A stretch of 64,000 nucleotides of DNA from Alphaproteobacteria bacterium. GTDB lineage: Bacteria; Pseudomonadota; Alphaproteobacteria; Micropepsales; Micropepsaceae. Location of the stretch: contig WGNJ01000011.1 in assembly GCA_016124635.1 (NCBI GenBank), positions 1 to 64,000 on the forward strand, in the 5' to 3' direction. The position numbers were made by a program, and so were the translations under genes. Positions 8,206-18,229 of this stretch are shown piece by piece (positions within the stretch are counted from its first letter, which is position 1; every line of letters begins with the position of its first letter). The notes beneath the pieces were generated by a model. It had not been told where the DNA came from, did no database searches, and saw nothing but the letters and a program-made list of their open reading frames with translations.

Positions 8206-10569
8206 CTAGAACTTGGTGCCCGCGCTAAAGCGGAAACTTTCGGTCTGGTCGTAATCTTCTTTCTTCAAGACTTGGGAGAAATCAAGGCGTACCGGTCCGA
8301 AAGGCGAATTCCAATAGACGCTTAGGCCGGCCGATGCACGCAGCGACAGATCGTCCTTGATGCACGTCACCGGTAGGCCCGGGAATGGGGGCAGTAGCGG
8401 GCCACCGGAACCGTCGGGGTCGACATTGCAAACGGGCTTATTCGTGACCAGACCGACCGTACCGAAGTCGGTGAAAAGTGCCGTCTTGATGCCAAGTTCC
8501 GGCGGCAAGAAGTTCGGGAACTTAAGCTCGACGGTGCCGATGGCATAGGCTTCGCCGCCGACGGAATTGTGGTTGCCGTAGTCTGGGCTGCCGACGTCAC
8601 GTGGCCCGACGCCCGAGGTCTTGAAGCCGCGGAACGATCCGCCGCCTTTGTAGAAGCGGTCATTCGCGTTCGTGTTGTTGCCGCTGTCGAACGCATAGAA
8701 ATAGCCGGCCGTGCCCGAAATATTCAGGATGAAGTCGTCCGACCACAATCTCTGGAAGAGGTTGGCGCTCGTTTCCGTGCGGGCGTATTGCTTGTCGCCG
8801 CCCAACCCTGCGATGTCCGTGCTGAAGGTGAAATCGTAGCCGTTCTTCGGCTCGATCGGATCGTCCTTCTCGTCGTACGCATAGGTGCCGCCGATCAACG
8901 ACAGCGTGGTCAACCCAGCTGCTTTGGCGAGGTCCGGCGATGTGATCGAGCCGACATTGATGTTGTCTTGGCGCAGCGTGTAGCGCAGGCCGACGCGGCC
9001 GAATTCTGAAACGGGGAAGCCCATCCTCAGGCCGATGCCGGTCGTATCGGCCGAGTAGTTCGACTCTTGGTAATCGGCGTGCGTCTCGTAGAGGTCGAAG
9101 CCCGCCGCCAAATTCCGATCCATGAAGTACGGCTCGGTGAAGCGAATGTCGACTTGCTGACGCAGGCTCGAGATGCTGACTTGCAGCCGCAAGAACTGGC
9201 CGCGACCAAGCAGGTTCTTTTCGGTCAAGCTCACCGCGCCGACGATCGAGTCCGCGGATGAGAAGCCGGCGCTGATCGAGAACTCGCCGGTCGACTGTTC
9301 TTCGACTTCAACGTTCAACACCGTACGGTCGGCCGCCGAACCCGGCTGTTCCGTAATCTCGACCTTCTTGAAGAAGCCAAGACCGCGGATACGTGATCGC
9401 GAACGATTGACCAGCACGCGGTTGAATGCGTCGCCTTCGACGAGCCGAATTTCGCGGCGGATGACTTTGTCCAGCGTACGCGTGTTACCAACGATGTTGA
9501 TACGCTCGATGTAAACGCGTGGGCCCTGCTCGATTTTGAAAACGACGTCGACCGTGTGGTTTTCTTTGTTACGCCTTACCCGCGGTCGAATATCGACGAA
9601 TGCGTACCCTTTTGTGCCGGCAGCCAACGTCAACGCGTCGACGCTCTTGTCGACGAGCTCCGCGTTGTATTGCTCACCCTCGTTGAAGCGGATGAGCTTT
9701 CGAAGATCATCCTCCTGAATGTCTTTGAGCTGCGTGTCGATCTCGACCTTGCCGAAATTGTACTTCTCACCCTCCTCCAGCGTGAAGGTGATGTAGAAAC
9801 CGCTGCGGTCGGGCGCGAGTTCTGCGACAGCCGAGATCACGCGGAAGTCGGCATAGCCCTCGGAAAGATAGAAACGGCGCAGCTGTTCGCGGTCGAATGT
9901 CAGACGGTCGGGGTCGTAGTTGTCGTTCGACTGCAAGAAATTCCACCAAACGGATTCGCCGGTAGCGAGCTTGTCGCGCAACGTGCCGTCGCTGAATTCG
10001 TGGTTGCCGATGAAGATGATGCGGCTGACGCCGGTCGTCGGGCCCTCGGTAATTTCGAAAATCAAGTCGACGCGGTTTTGAGCGAGTTGCACGGTCTTCG
10101 GCTCGACCTGCGCGGCGAACCGTCCGGACCGGCGATAGATTTCGACGATACGTTGAACGTCGGCTTGCACCTTGGACCGCGTAAAGACCATGCGCGGCTT
10201 GAGCTGCACTTCGCCGGTGAGCGTCTTGTCCGAAACCTTGGAATTACCCTCGAATGCAATCCGGTTGATGATCGGATTTTCAACGACTTTGACGTCGATC
10301 TCCGTGCCGAGCGGCGTAATCGTTACATCGGAAAACAGGCCGGTCGCGTAGAGCGTCTTCAACGACTGATCGATCTGCGCCTGCGTATAGGGCTGACCTT
10401 CCTTGACGATCATGTACGAAAGGACGGTCGACTCTTCGATACGCTGGTTGCCCTCAACGACGATTTTCAGTGCGACTTGGGCACCCGGCTGAGGGGCGGC
10501 ACTGGCCGCTCCCAAACCAAAGAACACGGCCAAAATAAGCGCCAACGCCGCTGCTACTGTTTTTATCAT
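8206..10569 (-). CDS. bamA: Outer membrane protein assembly factor BamA
   Basis: A 787-residue Omp85 protein, the core of the BAM complex that inserts beta-barrel proteins into the outer membrane. A signal peptide of ~25 residues ends at ASA. Five POTRA domains span about 32-430, the first starting VALKIVVEGNQRIEES. A 16-strand barrel fills the rest and ends in the C-terminal aromatic signature SFRFSAGTKF. The RGF motif of loop 6 is seen in SFRGFKTSG. Gene order rseP-bamA-skp-lpxD is the standard one. Length is as expected and no frameshift is seen. Confidence 0.97.
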   Translation of the reverse strand: MIKTVAAALALILAVFFGLGAASAAPQPGAQVALKIVVEGNQRIEESTVLSYMIVKEGQPYTQAQIDQSLKTLYATGLFSDVTITPLGTEIDVKVVENPIINRIAFEGNSKVSDKTLTGEVQLKPRMVFTRSKVQADVQRIVEIYRRSGRFAAQVEPKTVQLAQNRVDLIFEITEGPTTGVSRIIFIGNHEFSDGTLRDKLATGESVWWNFLQSNDNYDPDRLTFDREQLRRFYLSEGYADFRVISAVAELAPDRSGFYITFTLEEGEKYNFGKVEIDTQLKDIQEDDLRKLIRFNEGEQYNAELVDKSVDALTLAAGTKGYAFVDIRPRVRRNKENHTVDVVFKIEQGPRVYIERINIVGNTRTLDKVIRREIRLVEGDAFNRVLVNRSRSRIRGLGFFKKVEITEQPGSAADRTVLNVEVEEQSTGEFSISAGFSSADSIVGAVSLTEKNLLGRGQFLRLQVSISSLRQQVDIRFTEPYFMDRNLAAGFDLYETHADYQESNYSADTTGIGLRMGFPVSEFGRVGLRYTLRQDNINVGSITSPDLAKAAGLTTLSLIGGTYAYDEKDDPIEPKNGYDFTFSTDIAGLGGDKQYARTETSANLFQRLWSDDFILNISGTAGYFYAFDSGNNTNANDRFYKGGGSFRGFKTSGVGPRDVGSPDYGNHNSVGGEAYAIGTVELKFPNFLPPELGIKTALFTDFGTVGLVTNKPVCNVDPDGSGGPLLPPFPGLPVTCIKDDLSLRASAGLSVYWNSPFGPVRLDFSQVLKKEDYDQTESFRFSAGTKF

Positions 10570-10626
10570 TCGGTCACGCCCTGGGATGCCGGAAGGTTTG
10601 TGTCATTCGGTACTGCGTGTTCACCG

Positions 10627-12057
10627 TCAAAAGAGCCGGAACTTCAGTAGGTCGTTCCAGGTGGCGATGAGCATCAGACCGACGACCAGAACGAGGCCGA
10701 TCTGAAACCCGAGTTCCTGAGCTTTTTCCCCAAGGGGACGCCCACGAACAGCTTCGATTCCATAGTACAGGAGGTGCCCCCCGTCGAGCATGGGGATTGG
10801 GAAAAGATTAAGCAAACCGATGCTTACGGACAACACTGCGACCAACCAGATCAACGCACCAGGCCCCAGCTGGTCGATAATTTGGCCGGAAACCTGGGCG
10901 ATTCCGATGGGCCCCGATAGCTGCCGAACGTCCCCCGTTCCCGTCAAGAGCCGGCCTAGGACATCGAAGGTCTTGGCGACAAAGAACCAGACGCGATTGA
11001 CGGCGCGCGAGACCGCGTCGATGGGCCCAAATCGGACGATACTCTCGGTCTTTGGGCTCCCCGGATATTTGGGTACGAGGCCGGTCGCCGCGGTAACCAT
11101 GGCGTCGCTTGATGCCCCGCCCGACACAACCTCTGGTGTGAAGATCGCCGAAATCGGGCTCTTGGCTCCCTCACGAGCGAACACAACCGTCATGGACTTG
11201 CCGGCGCTGGCGCGCAGAGCTGTTGCGAGCTCGTCGAAATTTTGAACCGGCTTGTCGCCAGCTTTGTAGAAGACGTCGCCAGGCCGAATTCCCGCAAGAG
11301 CGGCGGGTGAATGCGCAACGACATCGCCGACCTCGGATGGGAGGACTGGGCCCACACCGATCATCGACTCGCGCATCGGATTGCCGAAATCGTCTTTGCG
11401 ATCCATCTGTTTGGGCGTGACTTTGATCGTCACGTCACGGCCATCCCGAGCGACGACGAACGTCAGTGGCTCATCGTCCGAGAGCAAGACGGCCTTCACG
11501 ATATCCGAAAATTCGTGCACTGCGGCCCCATCGATGCTCAGCACCGTGTCGCCAGGCTTGAAGCCCGCCGCTTCGGCGGGCGTGCCGTGCACGATCCGAC
11601 CGATCTGTGGTGTCGTGACCAGCTCCCCGCCGATCATCGATGTCGCCGCGAAGATCGCGATTGCCAAAACGAAATTGGCAAGCGGGCCCGCGACCGCGAT
11701 CAGCGACTTTTGATAAAGTGCCTTGTGGTGGAACGATTGCGCGCGCTCTTCAGGCGTTGCCTGGTCGACCACGTCGTGATCGGGATTGCTCGATACGCCC
11801 GCGTCACCCCAGAACTTTACATAACCGCCGAGCGGCAACCAGCCGATCTTCCAATGCGTCCCGTGACGATCGTGGAAGCCGGCGATTGCCCGGCCGAAGC
11901 CGATCGAAAAGCTATCGATTCTAACGCCGAACGCGCGTCCCATCAGGAAATGGCCAAGCTCGTGCACGAACACGATCAGTGTCAGCACGATCAAAAACGC
12001 CGGGATCACGACGATGAGCCACCATCCGAGACCGGCAGCGAATTGAACGAGCGTCAT
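10627..12057 (-). CDS. rseP: Site-2 zinc metalloprotease RseP
   Basis: A 476-residue inner-membrane intramembrane protease (M50B). The first transmembrane helix carries the zinc site HELGH (His32, Glu33, His36), and the C-terminal LFPIPMLDGGH supplies the third ligand in the LDG motif. One or two PDZ domains lie between about 130 and 290 (for example EAAGFKPGDTVLSIDG). RseP cleaves anti-sigma factors and leftover signal peptides. The slightly long length reflects alphaproteobacterial loop insertions. It is 27 bases downstream of dxr and 57 bases upstream of bamA. Confidence 0.95.
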   Translation of the reverse strand: MTLVQFAAGLGWWLIVVIPAFLIVLTLIVFVHELGHFLMGRAFGVRIDSFSIGFGRAIAGFHDRHGTHWKIGWLPLGGYVKFWGDAGVSSNPDHDVVDQATPEERAQSFHHKALYQKSLIAVAGPLANFVLAIAIFAATSMIGGELVTTPQIGRIVHGTPAEAAGFKPGDTVLSIDGAAVHEFSDIVKAVLLSDDEPLTFVVARDGRDVTIKVTPKQMDRKDDFGNPMRESMIGVGPVLPSEVGDVVAHSPAALAGIRPGDVFYKAGDKPVQNFDELATALRASAGKSMTVVFAREGAKSPISAIFTPEVVSGGASSDAMVTAATGLVPKYPGSPKTESIVRFGPIDAVSRAVNRVWFFVAKTFDVLGRLLTGTGDVRQLSGPIGIAQVSGQIIDQLGPGALIWLVAVLSVSIGLLNLFPIPMLDGGHLLYYGIEAVRGRPLGEKAQELGFQIGLVLVVGLMLIATWNDLLKFRLF

Positions 12058-12084
12058 GTCAGCGTTCCCATCCCTTGTCTTTTT

Positions 12085-13287
12085 CTATTGCAGCGAGCCG
12101 ATAAGACGGCGCGCCACCGCTCGGGCCTCAGCGTCGATCGATACGAAGTCGTCGAGCGAGGTGACCGACGGGCTCCCGACAGACGCCGATCGATCCAGAG
12201 CTGTTTCAACCGTGCGACCGATGTCCAAAAACCCAATCTGACCAGCCAAAAAAGCCTCCACGGCGACTTCGTTGGCGGCGTTAAGGATCGTAGGGGCCGC
12301 CCCCCCGGCACGCAAGGCAAGTTGAGCCAAACCGAGACACGGGAAACGGACAGGATCCGGCGCCTCAAAGGTCAGTTGGCCGATCGCAGCCAAGTCCAAT
12401 CGGGCCGTCGGCGCGTCCATTCGCTCCGGAAAGCCCAAGGCATAGGCGATTGGCGTGCGCATGTCTGGGCTCGCAAGCTGGGCTAGAACCGATCCGTCCA
12501 CGTAGGAAACCAGGCTGTGAACGATCGACTGCGGGTGAACAACGACGTCCAACCGTTCAGGACTTATGCCAAAAAGGAAGTGTGCCTCGATCAGCTCCAG
12601 GCCCTTGTTCATTAAGGTTGCCGAATCGACCGAGATCTTGGCGCCCATAGACCAGTTGGGATGTTTGCAAGCCTGTGCCGCCGACGCCTTCGCCATTTGC
12701 TCCAGCGTCCAGGTACGGAAGGGTCCGCCGGATGCTGTCAACGTGACACGCTCGATCTTGTCGAGCTGCGCGAAATCGAAGACCTGGAAGACCGCGCTGT
12801 GTTCTGAATCGACGGGCAGCAGTCGAGCGCCGGATGCTTTCACTTGCGCCATGAAGTGGGTGCCGGCGCTGACCAGGCATTCTTTGTTCGCCAACGCAAC
12901 CGTTCGTCCTTGCGCAACCGCGGCGAGTGCAGGCTTGAGACCCGCCGCGCCGACAATGCTGGCCATTGTCCAATCGGTCGTGCGCCGTGCGGCCTCCTCG
13001 ACGGCCACGGCTCCGGCCGCGACCTCAATGCCTGTGCCGCTCAACTCTTCCTTCAATGCACCGTAACAGTTCGGTTCTGCGACAACCGCGACCTCGGGCC
13101 GCAAACGCCGCGCCTGCTCGGAGAGCACATGCACATTCGAATGAGCCGTCAGTGCGACGACTGCAAATTCGTCATCCGCGCTCCGTCGACGCTCGATCAA
13201 ATCGACGGTGTTGGCGCCGACGGAGCCGGTCGAGCCGAGTACCGTCACGCGGCGCTTTGAATTACGCCGCGTCACGACGGCCCCCAT
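12085..13287 (-). CDS. dxr: 1-deoxy-D-xylulose 5-phosphate reductoisomerase
   Basis: A 400-residue enzyme of the MEP isoprenoid pathway that converts DXP to MEP with NADPH. The NADPH-binding motif VLGSTGSVGANTVDLI is at residues 15-30. The metal/substrate block PVDSEHSAVFQ and the NKGLELIEAHFLFG segment follow in normal order. The open frame runs far upstream into cdsA; I chose the ATG at 13287, just before the Rossmann motif, which overlaps the cdsA 3' end by 16 bases. Context links it to UppS, which uses the isoprenoid precursors. Confidence 0.95.
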   Translation of the reverse strand: MGAVVTRRNSKRRVTVLGSTGSVGANTVDLIERRRSADDEFAVVALTAHSNVHVLSEQARRLRPEVAVVAEPNCYGALKEELSGTGIEVAAGAVAVEEAARRTTDWTMASIVGAAGLKPALAAVAQGRTVALANKECLVSAGTHFMAQVKASGARLLPVDSEHSAVFQVFDFAQLDKIERVTLTASGGPFRTWTLEQMAKASAAQACKHPNWSMGAKISVDSATLMNKGLELIEAHFLFGISPERLDVVVHPQSIVHSLVSYVDGSVLAQLASPDMRTPIAYALGFPERMDAPTARLDLAAIGQLTFEAPDPVRFPCLGLAQLALRAGGAAPTILNAANEVAVEAFLAGQIGFLDIGRTVETALDRSASVGSPSVTSLDDFVSIDAEARAVARRLIGSLQ

Positions 13288-14078
13288 GCGAGCGGTGATA
13301 CACCTGTCACCAAGAGCGCACCGGCAAGACCGAGCGTCGCGAACAGCAAGCCATCCAACCGATCGAGCGCGCCGCCGTGACCTGGGATCAGATCGGACAT
13401 GTCTTTCACGCCGAACGTTCGCTTCAAGGCGGATTCTGCGAGATCTCCCATCTGCGTGAGCAGCGACAGCACCAAGCCGACTGTTATGACGATCGCGACG
13501 TTCGCGCCGATCGCGAGCGCGAACCCGCTCGATACAATCGCCGCACAAATGAGGGCGCCGATTGCGCCGGCCCATGTTTTCTTCGGTGAAACGGAGGGCG
13601 CGAGTTTCGGCCCGCCGAGATAGGAGCCGGCACCGTATGCAACGCTGTCAGTGGTCCACACGACGGCAAGCAGCCAGACGACCGTCTCGAGGCCCAATGG
13701 CCGCACCTCGCGAATCCAAGCGAACGCGAGGCACGGCGTCGCGACATAAACGATGCCGACGATCATCCAAATCGCCCGCTCTTCGCGGGCTTGAGCCGCG
13801 ACCGCACCAATCAGGGCGCAAACCAAGATTGCCGTCCACCCAAGGTTTGGACGCTCGATCGCCGCCAGGGCAAGCGACGATGCGAGCGCGAGCGCATGCA
13901 GTCCGAAGCGCCATCCGAAGCGTTCCTTGTGTACGATCTGTACCCACTCGACCGACATCGCCAAACCCGCGAGCGCGACCCACGCGGAGAGTGCCCAACC
14001 GCCCAAGAACGTAAACAGCAGCGTAACCGGAATGAGGACGGCCGCAGCCAGAACGCGCAACCAAAGCGTCGATCGCAT
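13272..14078 (-). CDS. cdsA: Phosphatidate cytidylyltransferase (CDP-diacylglycerol synthase)
   Basis: A 268-residue multi-pass inner-membrane enzyme making CDP-diacylglycerol from phosphatidate and CTP. The C-terminal signature SALKRTFGVKDMSDLIPGHG followed by GALDRLDG is complete. About seven to eight hydrophobic helices precede it. A GTG at 14099 that overlaps the uppS stop as GTGA would add seven residues and is a real alternative start. The ATG at 14078 lies immediately before MRSTLWLRVLAAA, the start of the first helix. It lies between uppS and dxr, as in most proteobacteria. Confidence 0.93.
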   Translation of the reverse strand: MRSTLWLRVLAAAVLIPVTLLFTFLGGWALSAWVALAGLAMSVEWVQIVHKERFGWRFGLHALALASSLALAAIERPNLGWTAILVCALIGAVAAQAREERAIWMIVGIVYVATPCLAFAWIREVRPLGLETVVWLLAVVWTTDSVAYGAGSYLGGPKLAPSVSPKKTWAGAIGALICAAIVSSGFALAIGANVAIVITVGLVLSLLTQMGDLAESALKRTFGVKDMSDLIPGHGGALDRLDGLLFATLGLAGALLVTGVSPLAWGPS

Positions 14079-14095
14079 CGCCGCCGTATCCACCG

Positions 14096-14845
14096 TCACG
14101 AGCGCCCGTCCGCGACATTTCTTCCGCCGAAACGTCGCTCGCGTCGATTGAACTCGGTGATTGCCGCGATCAGATGCGACTTGTTGAAATCCGGCCAAAA
14201 CGCGTCGATGAACACGAACTCGGTGTAGGCGGACTGCCAGGTAAGGAAATTGCTGAGCCGTTGCTCGCCGCTCGTTCGTATAAGCAGGTCTGGATCCGGC
14301 AAACCCGACGTCGCGAGATATTTGGCAAACATCTCCTTGTCGATCGAATCCGGTTTGATCTTGCCGGCTGCAGCGTCGGCCGCGATCCGCCGGACCGCAT
14401 CGACGATCTCGTCCTGGCCGCCGTAGTTGAACGCAATGGTGAGCTTGAGCCCTCTGTTGCCCTTGGTGCGTGATTGCGCGAGCTCGATCAGCTCGATGAT
14501 GTCGGGTTCGAGATGGGTCCTTGTGCCGATGATGCGCACTTCGACGTTGTTGCGATGCAGCTGATCGAGATCTTCGCGGATGTAGTTGCGCAGCAATCCC
14601 ATCAGGTCCGCGATCTCGGTGCGCGGCCGCTTCCAGTTCTCCGATGAAAAGCCGTACAGCGTGAGGAACGGAATGCCGAGCTCGATCGCAGCGCGGACGG
14701 TTGCGCGCACCGCGGCGACACCTGCCCGATGGCCCATCAGACGCGGAAGGTGGCGCGCCGCCGCCCACCGCCCGTTGCCGTCCATGATGATGGCGACGTG
14801 TCGGGGGGGCACGAGAGCTTCGGTCGCGGCCGCGGGTAGGGGCAT
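14096..14845 (-). CDS. uppS: Undecaprenyl diphosphate synthase
   Basis: A 249-residue cis-prenyltransferase that extends farnesyl diphosphate to the C55 carrier used in peptidoglycan and O-antigen synthesis. The catalytic motif [10 protein letters not shown] (Asp22) and the downstream [14 protein letters not shown] and [19 protein letters not shown] blocks are the five conserved regions of the family. Length is normal. It sits 75 bases downstream of frr and ahead of cdsA. Confidence 0.96.
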   Translation of the reverse strand: MPLPAAATEALVPPRHVAIIMDGNGRWAAARHLPRLMGHRAGVAAVRATVRAAIELGIPFLTLYGFSSENWKRPRTEIADLMGLLRNYIREDLDQLHRNNVEVRIIGTRTHLEPDIIELIELAQSRTKGNRGLKLTIAFNYGGQDEIVDAVRRIAADAAAGKIKPDSIDKEMFAKYLATSGLPDPDLLIRTSGEQRLSNFLTWQSAYTEFVFIDAFWPDFNKSHLIAAITEFNRRERRFGGRNVADGRS

Positions 14846-14920
14846 GGGTGCGTAGATTAAACCATGCAGTCGCGCTGGCCAGGGTAATGTGGCACCGGGT
14901 TCTTCAGCCCGACGCCCGCC

Positions 14921-15490
14921 CTAAACCTGCATGATTTCCTTCTCTTTTTGAGCCAAGACGTCATCGATTTCCTTGACGTGGCTGTCGGTCGCGCCTTGCA
15001 CCTTGTCGGCGTCCTTCTTGTGCTCGTCCTCGCTGATTTGATGGTCTTTTTCGAGCTTCTTGAGCAATTCCATCCCGTCTCGCCGGATGTTGCGAACCGC
15101 GACTTTTGCCTGCTCGGCGTATTTGTGCGCGATCTTGGTGAGGTCCTTGCGGCGCTCTTCCGTGAGCGGCGGTATCGGAATGCGAATGAGCTGACCGTCG
15201 ACCTGCGGGTTCAAACCGAGCCCCGCGGACCGAATCGCCTTATCGACCGAAACGACGAGCCCGCGGTCCCAAACCTGCACCGTGAGCATCCGCGGCTCGG
15301 GCGCATTCACCGTACCGACTTGGTTCAGCGGCATGTTGCTGCCGTAGGCGTCGACGTGAACCGGGTCGAGCAAGCTCACCGACGCGCGGCCGGTGCGCAG
15401 CCCCGCAAACTCGTGCTTGAGCGTTGCAACCGCGCCCTTCATGCGCTTTTGCAGATCCTCGAGATCGAAGCCCTTTGTCTGCTGTGCCAT
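14921..15490 (-). CDS. frr: Ribosome recycling factor
   Basis: A 189-residue factor that, with EF-G, splits post-termination ribosomes. The sequence shows the family pattern: an N-terminal helix with [20 protein letters not shown], then the [16 protein letters not shown] beta segment of domain II and the [14 protein letters not shown] helix. Length matches the usual 185. A 39-base gap separates it from pyrH upstream, consistent with one transcript. Confidence 0.97.
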   Translation of the reverse strand: MAQQTKGFDLEDLQKRMKGAVATLKHEFAGLRTGRASVSLLDPVHVDAYGSNMPLNQVGTVNAPEPRMLTVQVWDRGLVVSVDKAIRSAGLGLNPQVDGQLIRIPIPPLTEERRKDLTKIAHKYAEQAKVAVRNIRRDGMELLKKLEKDHQISEDEHKKDADKVQGATDSHVKEIDDVLAQKEKEIMQV

Positions 15491-15529
15491 ATGCTCCTCC
15501 AGCTCCGCGCTTATGTGCGCGTTCGCAAG

Positions 15530-16249
15530 TTAGTTCGATATCACCGTGCAAGGACCCTTGCCCTGCAGCACACGGACGAAATTCATCCGCTCATGAATAT
15601 TGAACACGACGATCGGAATGCCGCTCTCCCGCGCGAGGCTCACGGCTGCCGCGTCCATGACCTTCAGGTCGCGCGACAGTACATCCATGTATGACAGCGT
15701 GTCGAAGCGCTTTGCGTCGGGGTCTTTTTTGGGATCCGCAGTGTACACGCCGTCGACTTGGGTACCCTTCATCAGCGCGTTGCAGCCCATCTCGGCCGCG
15801 CGCAGAGCGGCAGCGGTGTCGGTGGTGAAGAACGGATTCCCGGTTCCCGCGGCGAAGATCACCACCCTGCCCTTTTCCATATGCCTGATCGCGCGCCGCC
15901 GGATGTAGGGCTCGCAAATCGTCGTCATCGGAATGGCGGAGAGCACGCGCGTGTCGACGCCCGTTCGCTCGAGCGCATTTTGCATCGCGATCGCATTCAT
16001 CACGGTCGCGAGCATGCCCATGTAGTCGCCGCTCGCGCGGTCCATGCCCGACGCCGCCGCCTGTAGGCCACGGAAGATGTTGCCGCCGCCGATGACGGCA
16101 CACACTTCCGTGCCGATGCCTTTGGCCTCTTTGATCTCGCCCGCGATCCGTTCGACCGTCGGCAAGTCGAGACCGTAGTTGCCAGGGCCCATCAACGCCT
16201 CGCCGGAGATCTTCAAGAGGACCCGGCGGTAAATCGGCGCTGTGGACAT
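15530..16249 (-). CDS. pyrH: Uridylate kinase
   Basis: A 239-residue hexameric UMP kinase of the amino-acid kinase fold, making UDP from UMP. The N-terminal [14 protein letters not shown] is the phosphate-binding motif; [10 protein letters not shown] and the central [17 protein letters not shown] segment follow. Bacterial PyrH is typically controlled by UTP and GTP. It lies between tsf and frr, the classic order, with only 17 bases to tsf. Confidence 0.97.
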   Translation of the reverse strand: MSTAPIYRRVLLKISGEALMGPGNYGLDLPTVERIAGEIKEAKGIGTEVCAVIGGGNIFRGLQAAASGMDRASGDYMGMLATVMNAIAMQNALERTGVDTRVLSAIPMTTICEPYIRRRAIRHMEKGRVVIFAAGTGNPFFTTDTAAALRAAEMGCNALMKGTQVDGVYTADPKKDPDAKRFDTLSYMDVLSRDLKVMDAAAVSLARESGIPIVVFNIHERMNFVRVLQGKGPCTVISN

Positions 16250-16266
16250 CGAAGCCTCTTCTATGG

Positions 16267-17193
16267 TCAGGATTTCGCTGCTGCTGCGACCTCGGCGGCG
16301 AAATCAGTTTCCTCTTTCTGTATGCCGTCGCCAAGGGCGAAGCGCACGAAGCCGACGACCGTCACGGCCCCGCCGACGTCTTTCTCCGCAGCTTTGAGCA
16401 ACGCTTCAATCGTCTGATCGGGATTCTTCACGAACGGCTGCTTCAACAACGTGCTTTCTTCGAAGAATTTGCGCAAACGCCCTTCGACCATCTTCGCAAT
16501 CACATTCTCCGGCTTGCCGGAAGCCCGCGACTGATCTTCGAAGATTGCCTTCTCGCGCGCGACAACCGCTTGATCCACACCGGTCGCATCGACCGCTAGC
16601 GGATTCATCGCCGCGACGTGCATGGCGACATCGCGGCCGAGCGCGGCCAGCTTCTCGGAATTTCCGGACGACTTGAGGGCAACGAGCACGACCTGCCGGC
16701 CGAGGCCCGGCGCGGCTTGATTGTGGACGTAGCTAGCGACGATGCCTGGCGACACCTGGAGCGCTGCCGTGCGACGCAAGGTCATGTTCTCGCCGATCTG
16801 TCCGACCAGCGCCGCCAAATGACCGGCAACGTCTGTGCTCGCTCCCGGGTACGGCATCTTCTTCAGCGCTTCGATATCGCCGTTCGCCTTGAGCGCAAGC
16901 TCGGATACCTTGGCGACGAAATTTTGGAACTGATCGTTGCGCGCGACGAAGTCCGTTTCCGAATTGACTTCGACGACCGCGCCCGCGCCGTCGTGCGCCG
17001 CGACGCCGACAAGACCTTCTGCGGCGACGCGGCCGGCCTTCTTCGCGGCCTTCGCCAGCCCCTTCTTGCGCAGCCAATCGACGGCGGCTTCCATGTCGCC
17101 CTTGGTCTCGCCGAGAGCGGACTTGCAATCCATCATGCCCGCGCCGGTTTTCTCGCGCAGGTCCTTGACCATCCCCGCTGAAATCTCAGCCAT
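16267..17193 (-). CDS. tsf: Translation elongation factor Ts
   Basis: A 308-residue nucleotide exchange factor for EF-Tu. The N-terminal UBA-like domain contains [16 protein letters not shown], and the core carries the invariant [12 protein letters not shown] block that contacts EF-Tu. Length matches alphaproteobacterial EF-Ts (about 305-310). It follows rpsB by 60 bases and is expected to share its promoter. Confidence 0.97.
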   Translation of the reverse strand: MAEISAGMVKDLREKTGAGMMDCKSALGETKGDMEAAVDWLRKKGLAKAAKKAGRVAAEGLVGVAAHDGAGAVVEVNSETDFVARNDQFQNFVAKVSELALKANGDIEALKKMPYPGASTDVAGHLAALVGQIGENMTLRRTAALQVSPGIVASYVHNQAAPGLGRQVVLVALKSSGNSEKLAALGRDVAMHVAAMNPLAVDATGVDQAVVAREKAIFEDQSRASGKPENVIAKMVEGRLRKFFEESTLLKQPFVKNPDQTIEALLKAAEKDVGGAVTVVGFVRFALGDGIQKEETDFAAEVAAAAKS

Positions 17194-17253
17194 GGGTAAC
17201 TCCTATTCTTGAGTGAAGGGATGCGGAGCGTTCTGGCGCGCTCCGCATCGACG

Positions 17254-18027
17254 TCAATGTGCCGGCGCCGCTTGTTCTTGCGGCAGCTCTTCGATCGGGC
17301 CTTCCGAGGCCGCGCCGAGGTCGATTCCGGCGCCGCCTTGAGCCTCCGATAATCCGTCGATCACCGCCCGCGCCATCAGATCGCAGTAGAGCACGAGTGC
17401 GCGCGAAGCGTCGTCGTTGCCGGGGACAGGGAAGGCGATGCCCTCCGGGTTCGAGTTCGAATCGACGACCGCGATCACCGGGATGCCGAGCTTGTTGGCT
17501 TCCTGAACGGCGATCGCCTCCTTGTTCGTGTCGATCACGAACAGGATGTCGGGCAGCCCGCCCATGTCCTTGATGCCGCCGAGCGCGCGCTCGAGCTTGT
17601 CGCGCTCGCGCGTCAGGTTGAGGATCTCTTTCTTCGTCAGACCCTGTGCGCCGGCATTCAGTGTCTCTTCGATCGAACGCAGCCGCTTGATCGAGTTCGA
17701 GATCGTCTGCCAGTTGGTCAGCGTGCCGCCGAGCCAACGGTGATTGACGAAGTATTGCGCGCAGCGCTTCGCCGCGTCGGCGATTGGCTCCGACGCCTGG
17801 CGCTTCGTGCCGACAAAGAGAACGCGTCCGCCTTGCGCGGCGATATCGCGAACCGCCTTCAGCGCCTGGTGCAGCATCGGCACCGTTTGCGTCAGGTCGA
17901 TGATGTGAATCTTGTTGCGCGACCCGTATAGAAACTGGGACATGCGCGGATTCCAGCGATGTGTCTGGTGACCGAAATGAACGCCAGCTTCGAGCAGCTG
18001 ACGCATGGAATAGTCGGGCAATGCCAT
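17254..18027 (-). CDS. rpsB: 30S ribosomal protein S2
   Basis: A 257-residue protein of the small subunit. It starts [20 protein letters not shown], with the family signatures [19 protein letters not shown] and the later [20 protein letters not shown]. The open frame extends ~125 codons upstream but the ATG at 18027 has AAGGAG upstream and matches the known N-terminus. A leader of about 115 bases precedes it, with a small CCGGG/CCCGG stem at about 18071-18084. In many bacteria S2 represses its own rpsB-tsf mRNA through the leader; that is only an inference here. Confidence 0.97.
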   Translation of the reverse strand: MALPDYSMRQLLEAGVHFGHQTHRWNPRMSQFLYGSRNKIHIIDLTQTVPMLHQALKAVRDIAAQGGRVLFVGTKRQASEPIADAAKRCAQYFVNHRWLGGTLTNWQTISNSIKRLRSIEETLNAGAQGLTKKEILNLTRERDKLERALGGIKDMGGLPDILFVIDTNKEAIAVQEANKLGIPVIAVVDSNSNPEGIAFPVPGNDDASRALVLYCDLMARAVIDGLSEAQGGAGIDLGAASEGPIEELPQEQAAPAH

Positions 18028-18149
18028 TGCCTGTTGTGCTCCTTGACCGGTTAGCCTCCGCGGACGAACACCGGGCAAGCCCGGCACCGGAGGGCGGCCG
18101 TCCATATGGCGGCGCGGCAGCCCAAGTCCGCGTGTGGAATGGGCGCGGG

Positions 18150-18177
18150 ATATAGGGGGTTGCGCCCTGTAGCGCAA
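18150..18177 (-). promoter_or_regulatory. Predicted promoter of the rpsB-lpxB series
   Basis: On the minus strand a -35 TTGCGC (18172-18177) and a -10 CTATAT (18150-18155) are separated by 16 bases, which would start transcription near 18143, about 115 bases before rpsB. This matches the housekeeping sigma factor pattern and is the only clear candidate ahead of this cluster. Additional internal promoters are likely in so long a series. Confidence 0.5.
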
Positions 18178-18199
18178 GGGCGGCACTTTGGCCGCCCTT
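18176..18199. other. Perfect 9-base inverted repeat upstream of the rpsB promoter
   Basis: AAGGGCGGC (18176-18184) and GCCGCCCTT (18191-18199) with a 6-base loop lie between the divergent rpsB and aminotransferase genes, touching the predicted rpsB -35 box. On the plus strand it would form a hairpin about 30 bases before the aminotransferase start. There is no convincing T-run on either side, so an operator or mRNA structure is as likely as a terminator. Confidence 0.45.
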
Positions 18200-18229
18200 T
18201 CGGCCCAAATTGGACCTCTTGAGCGACCC

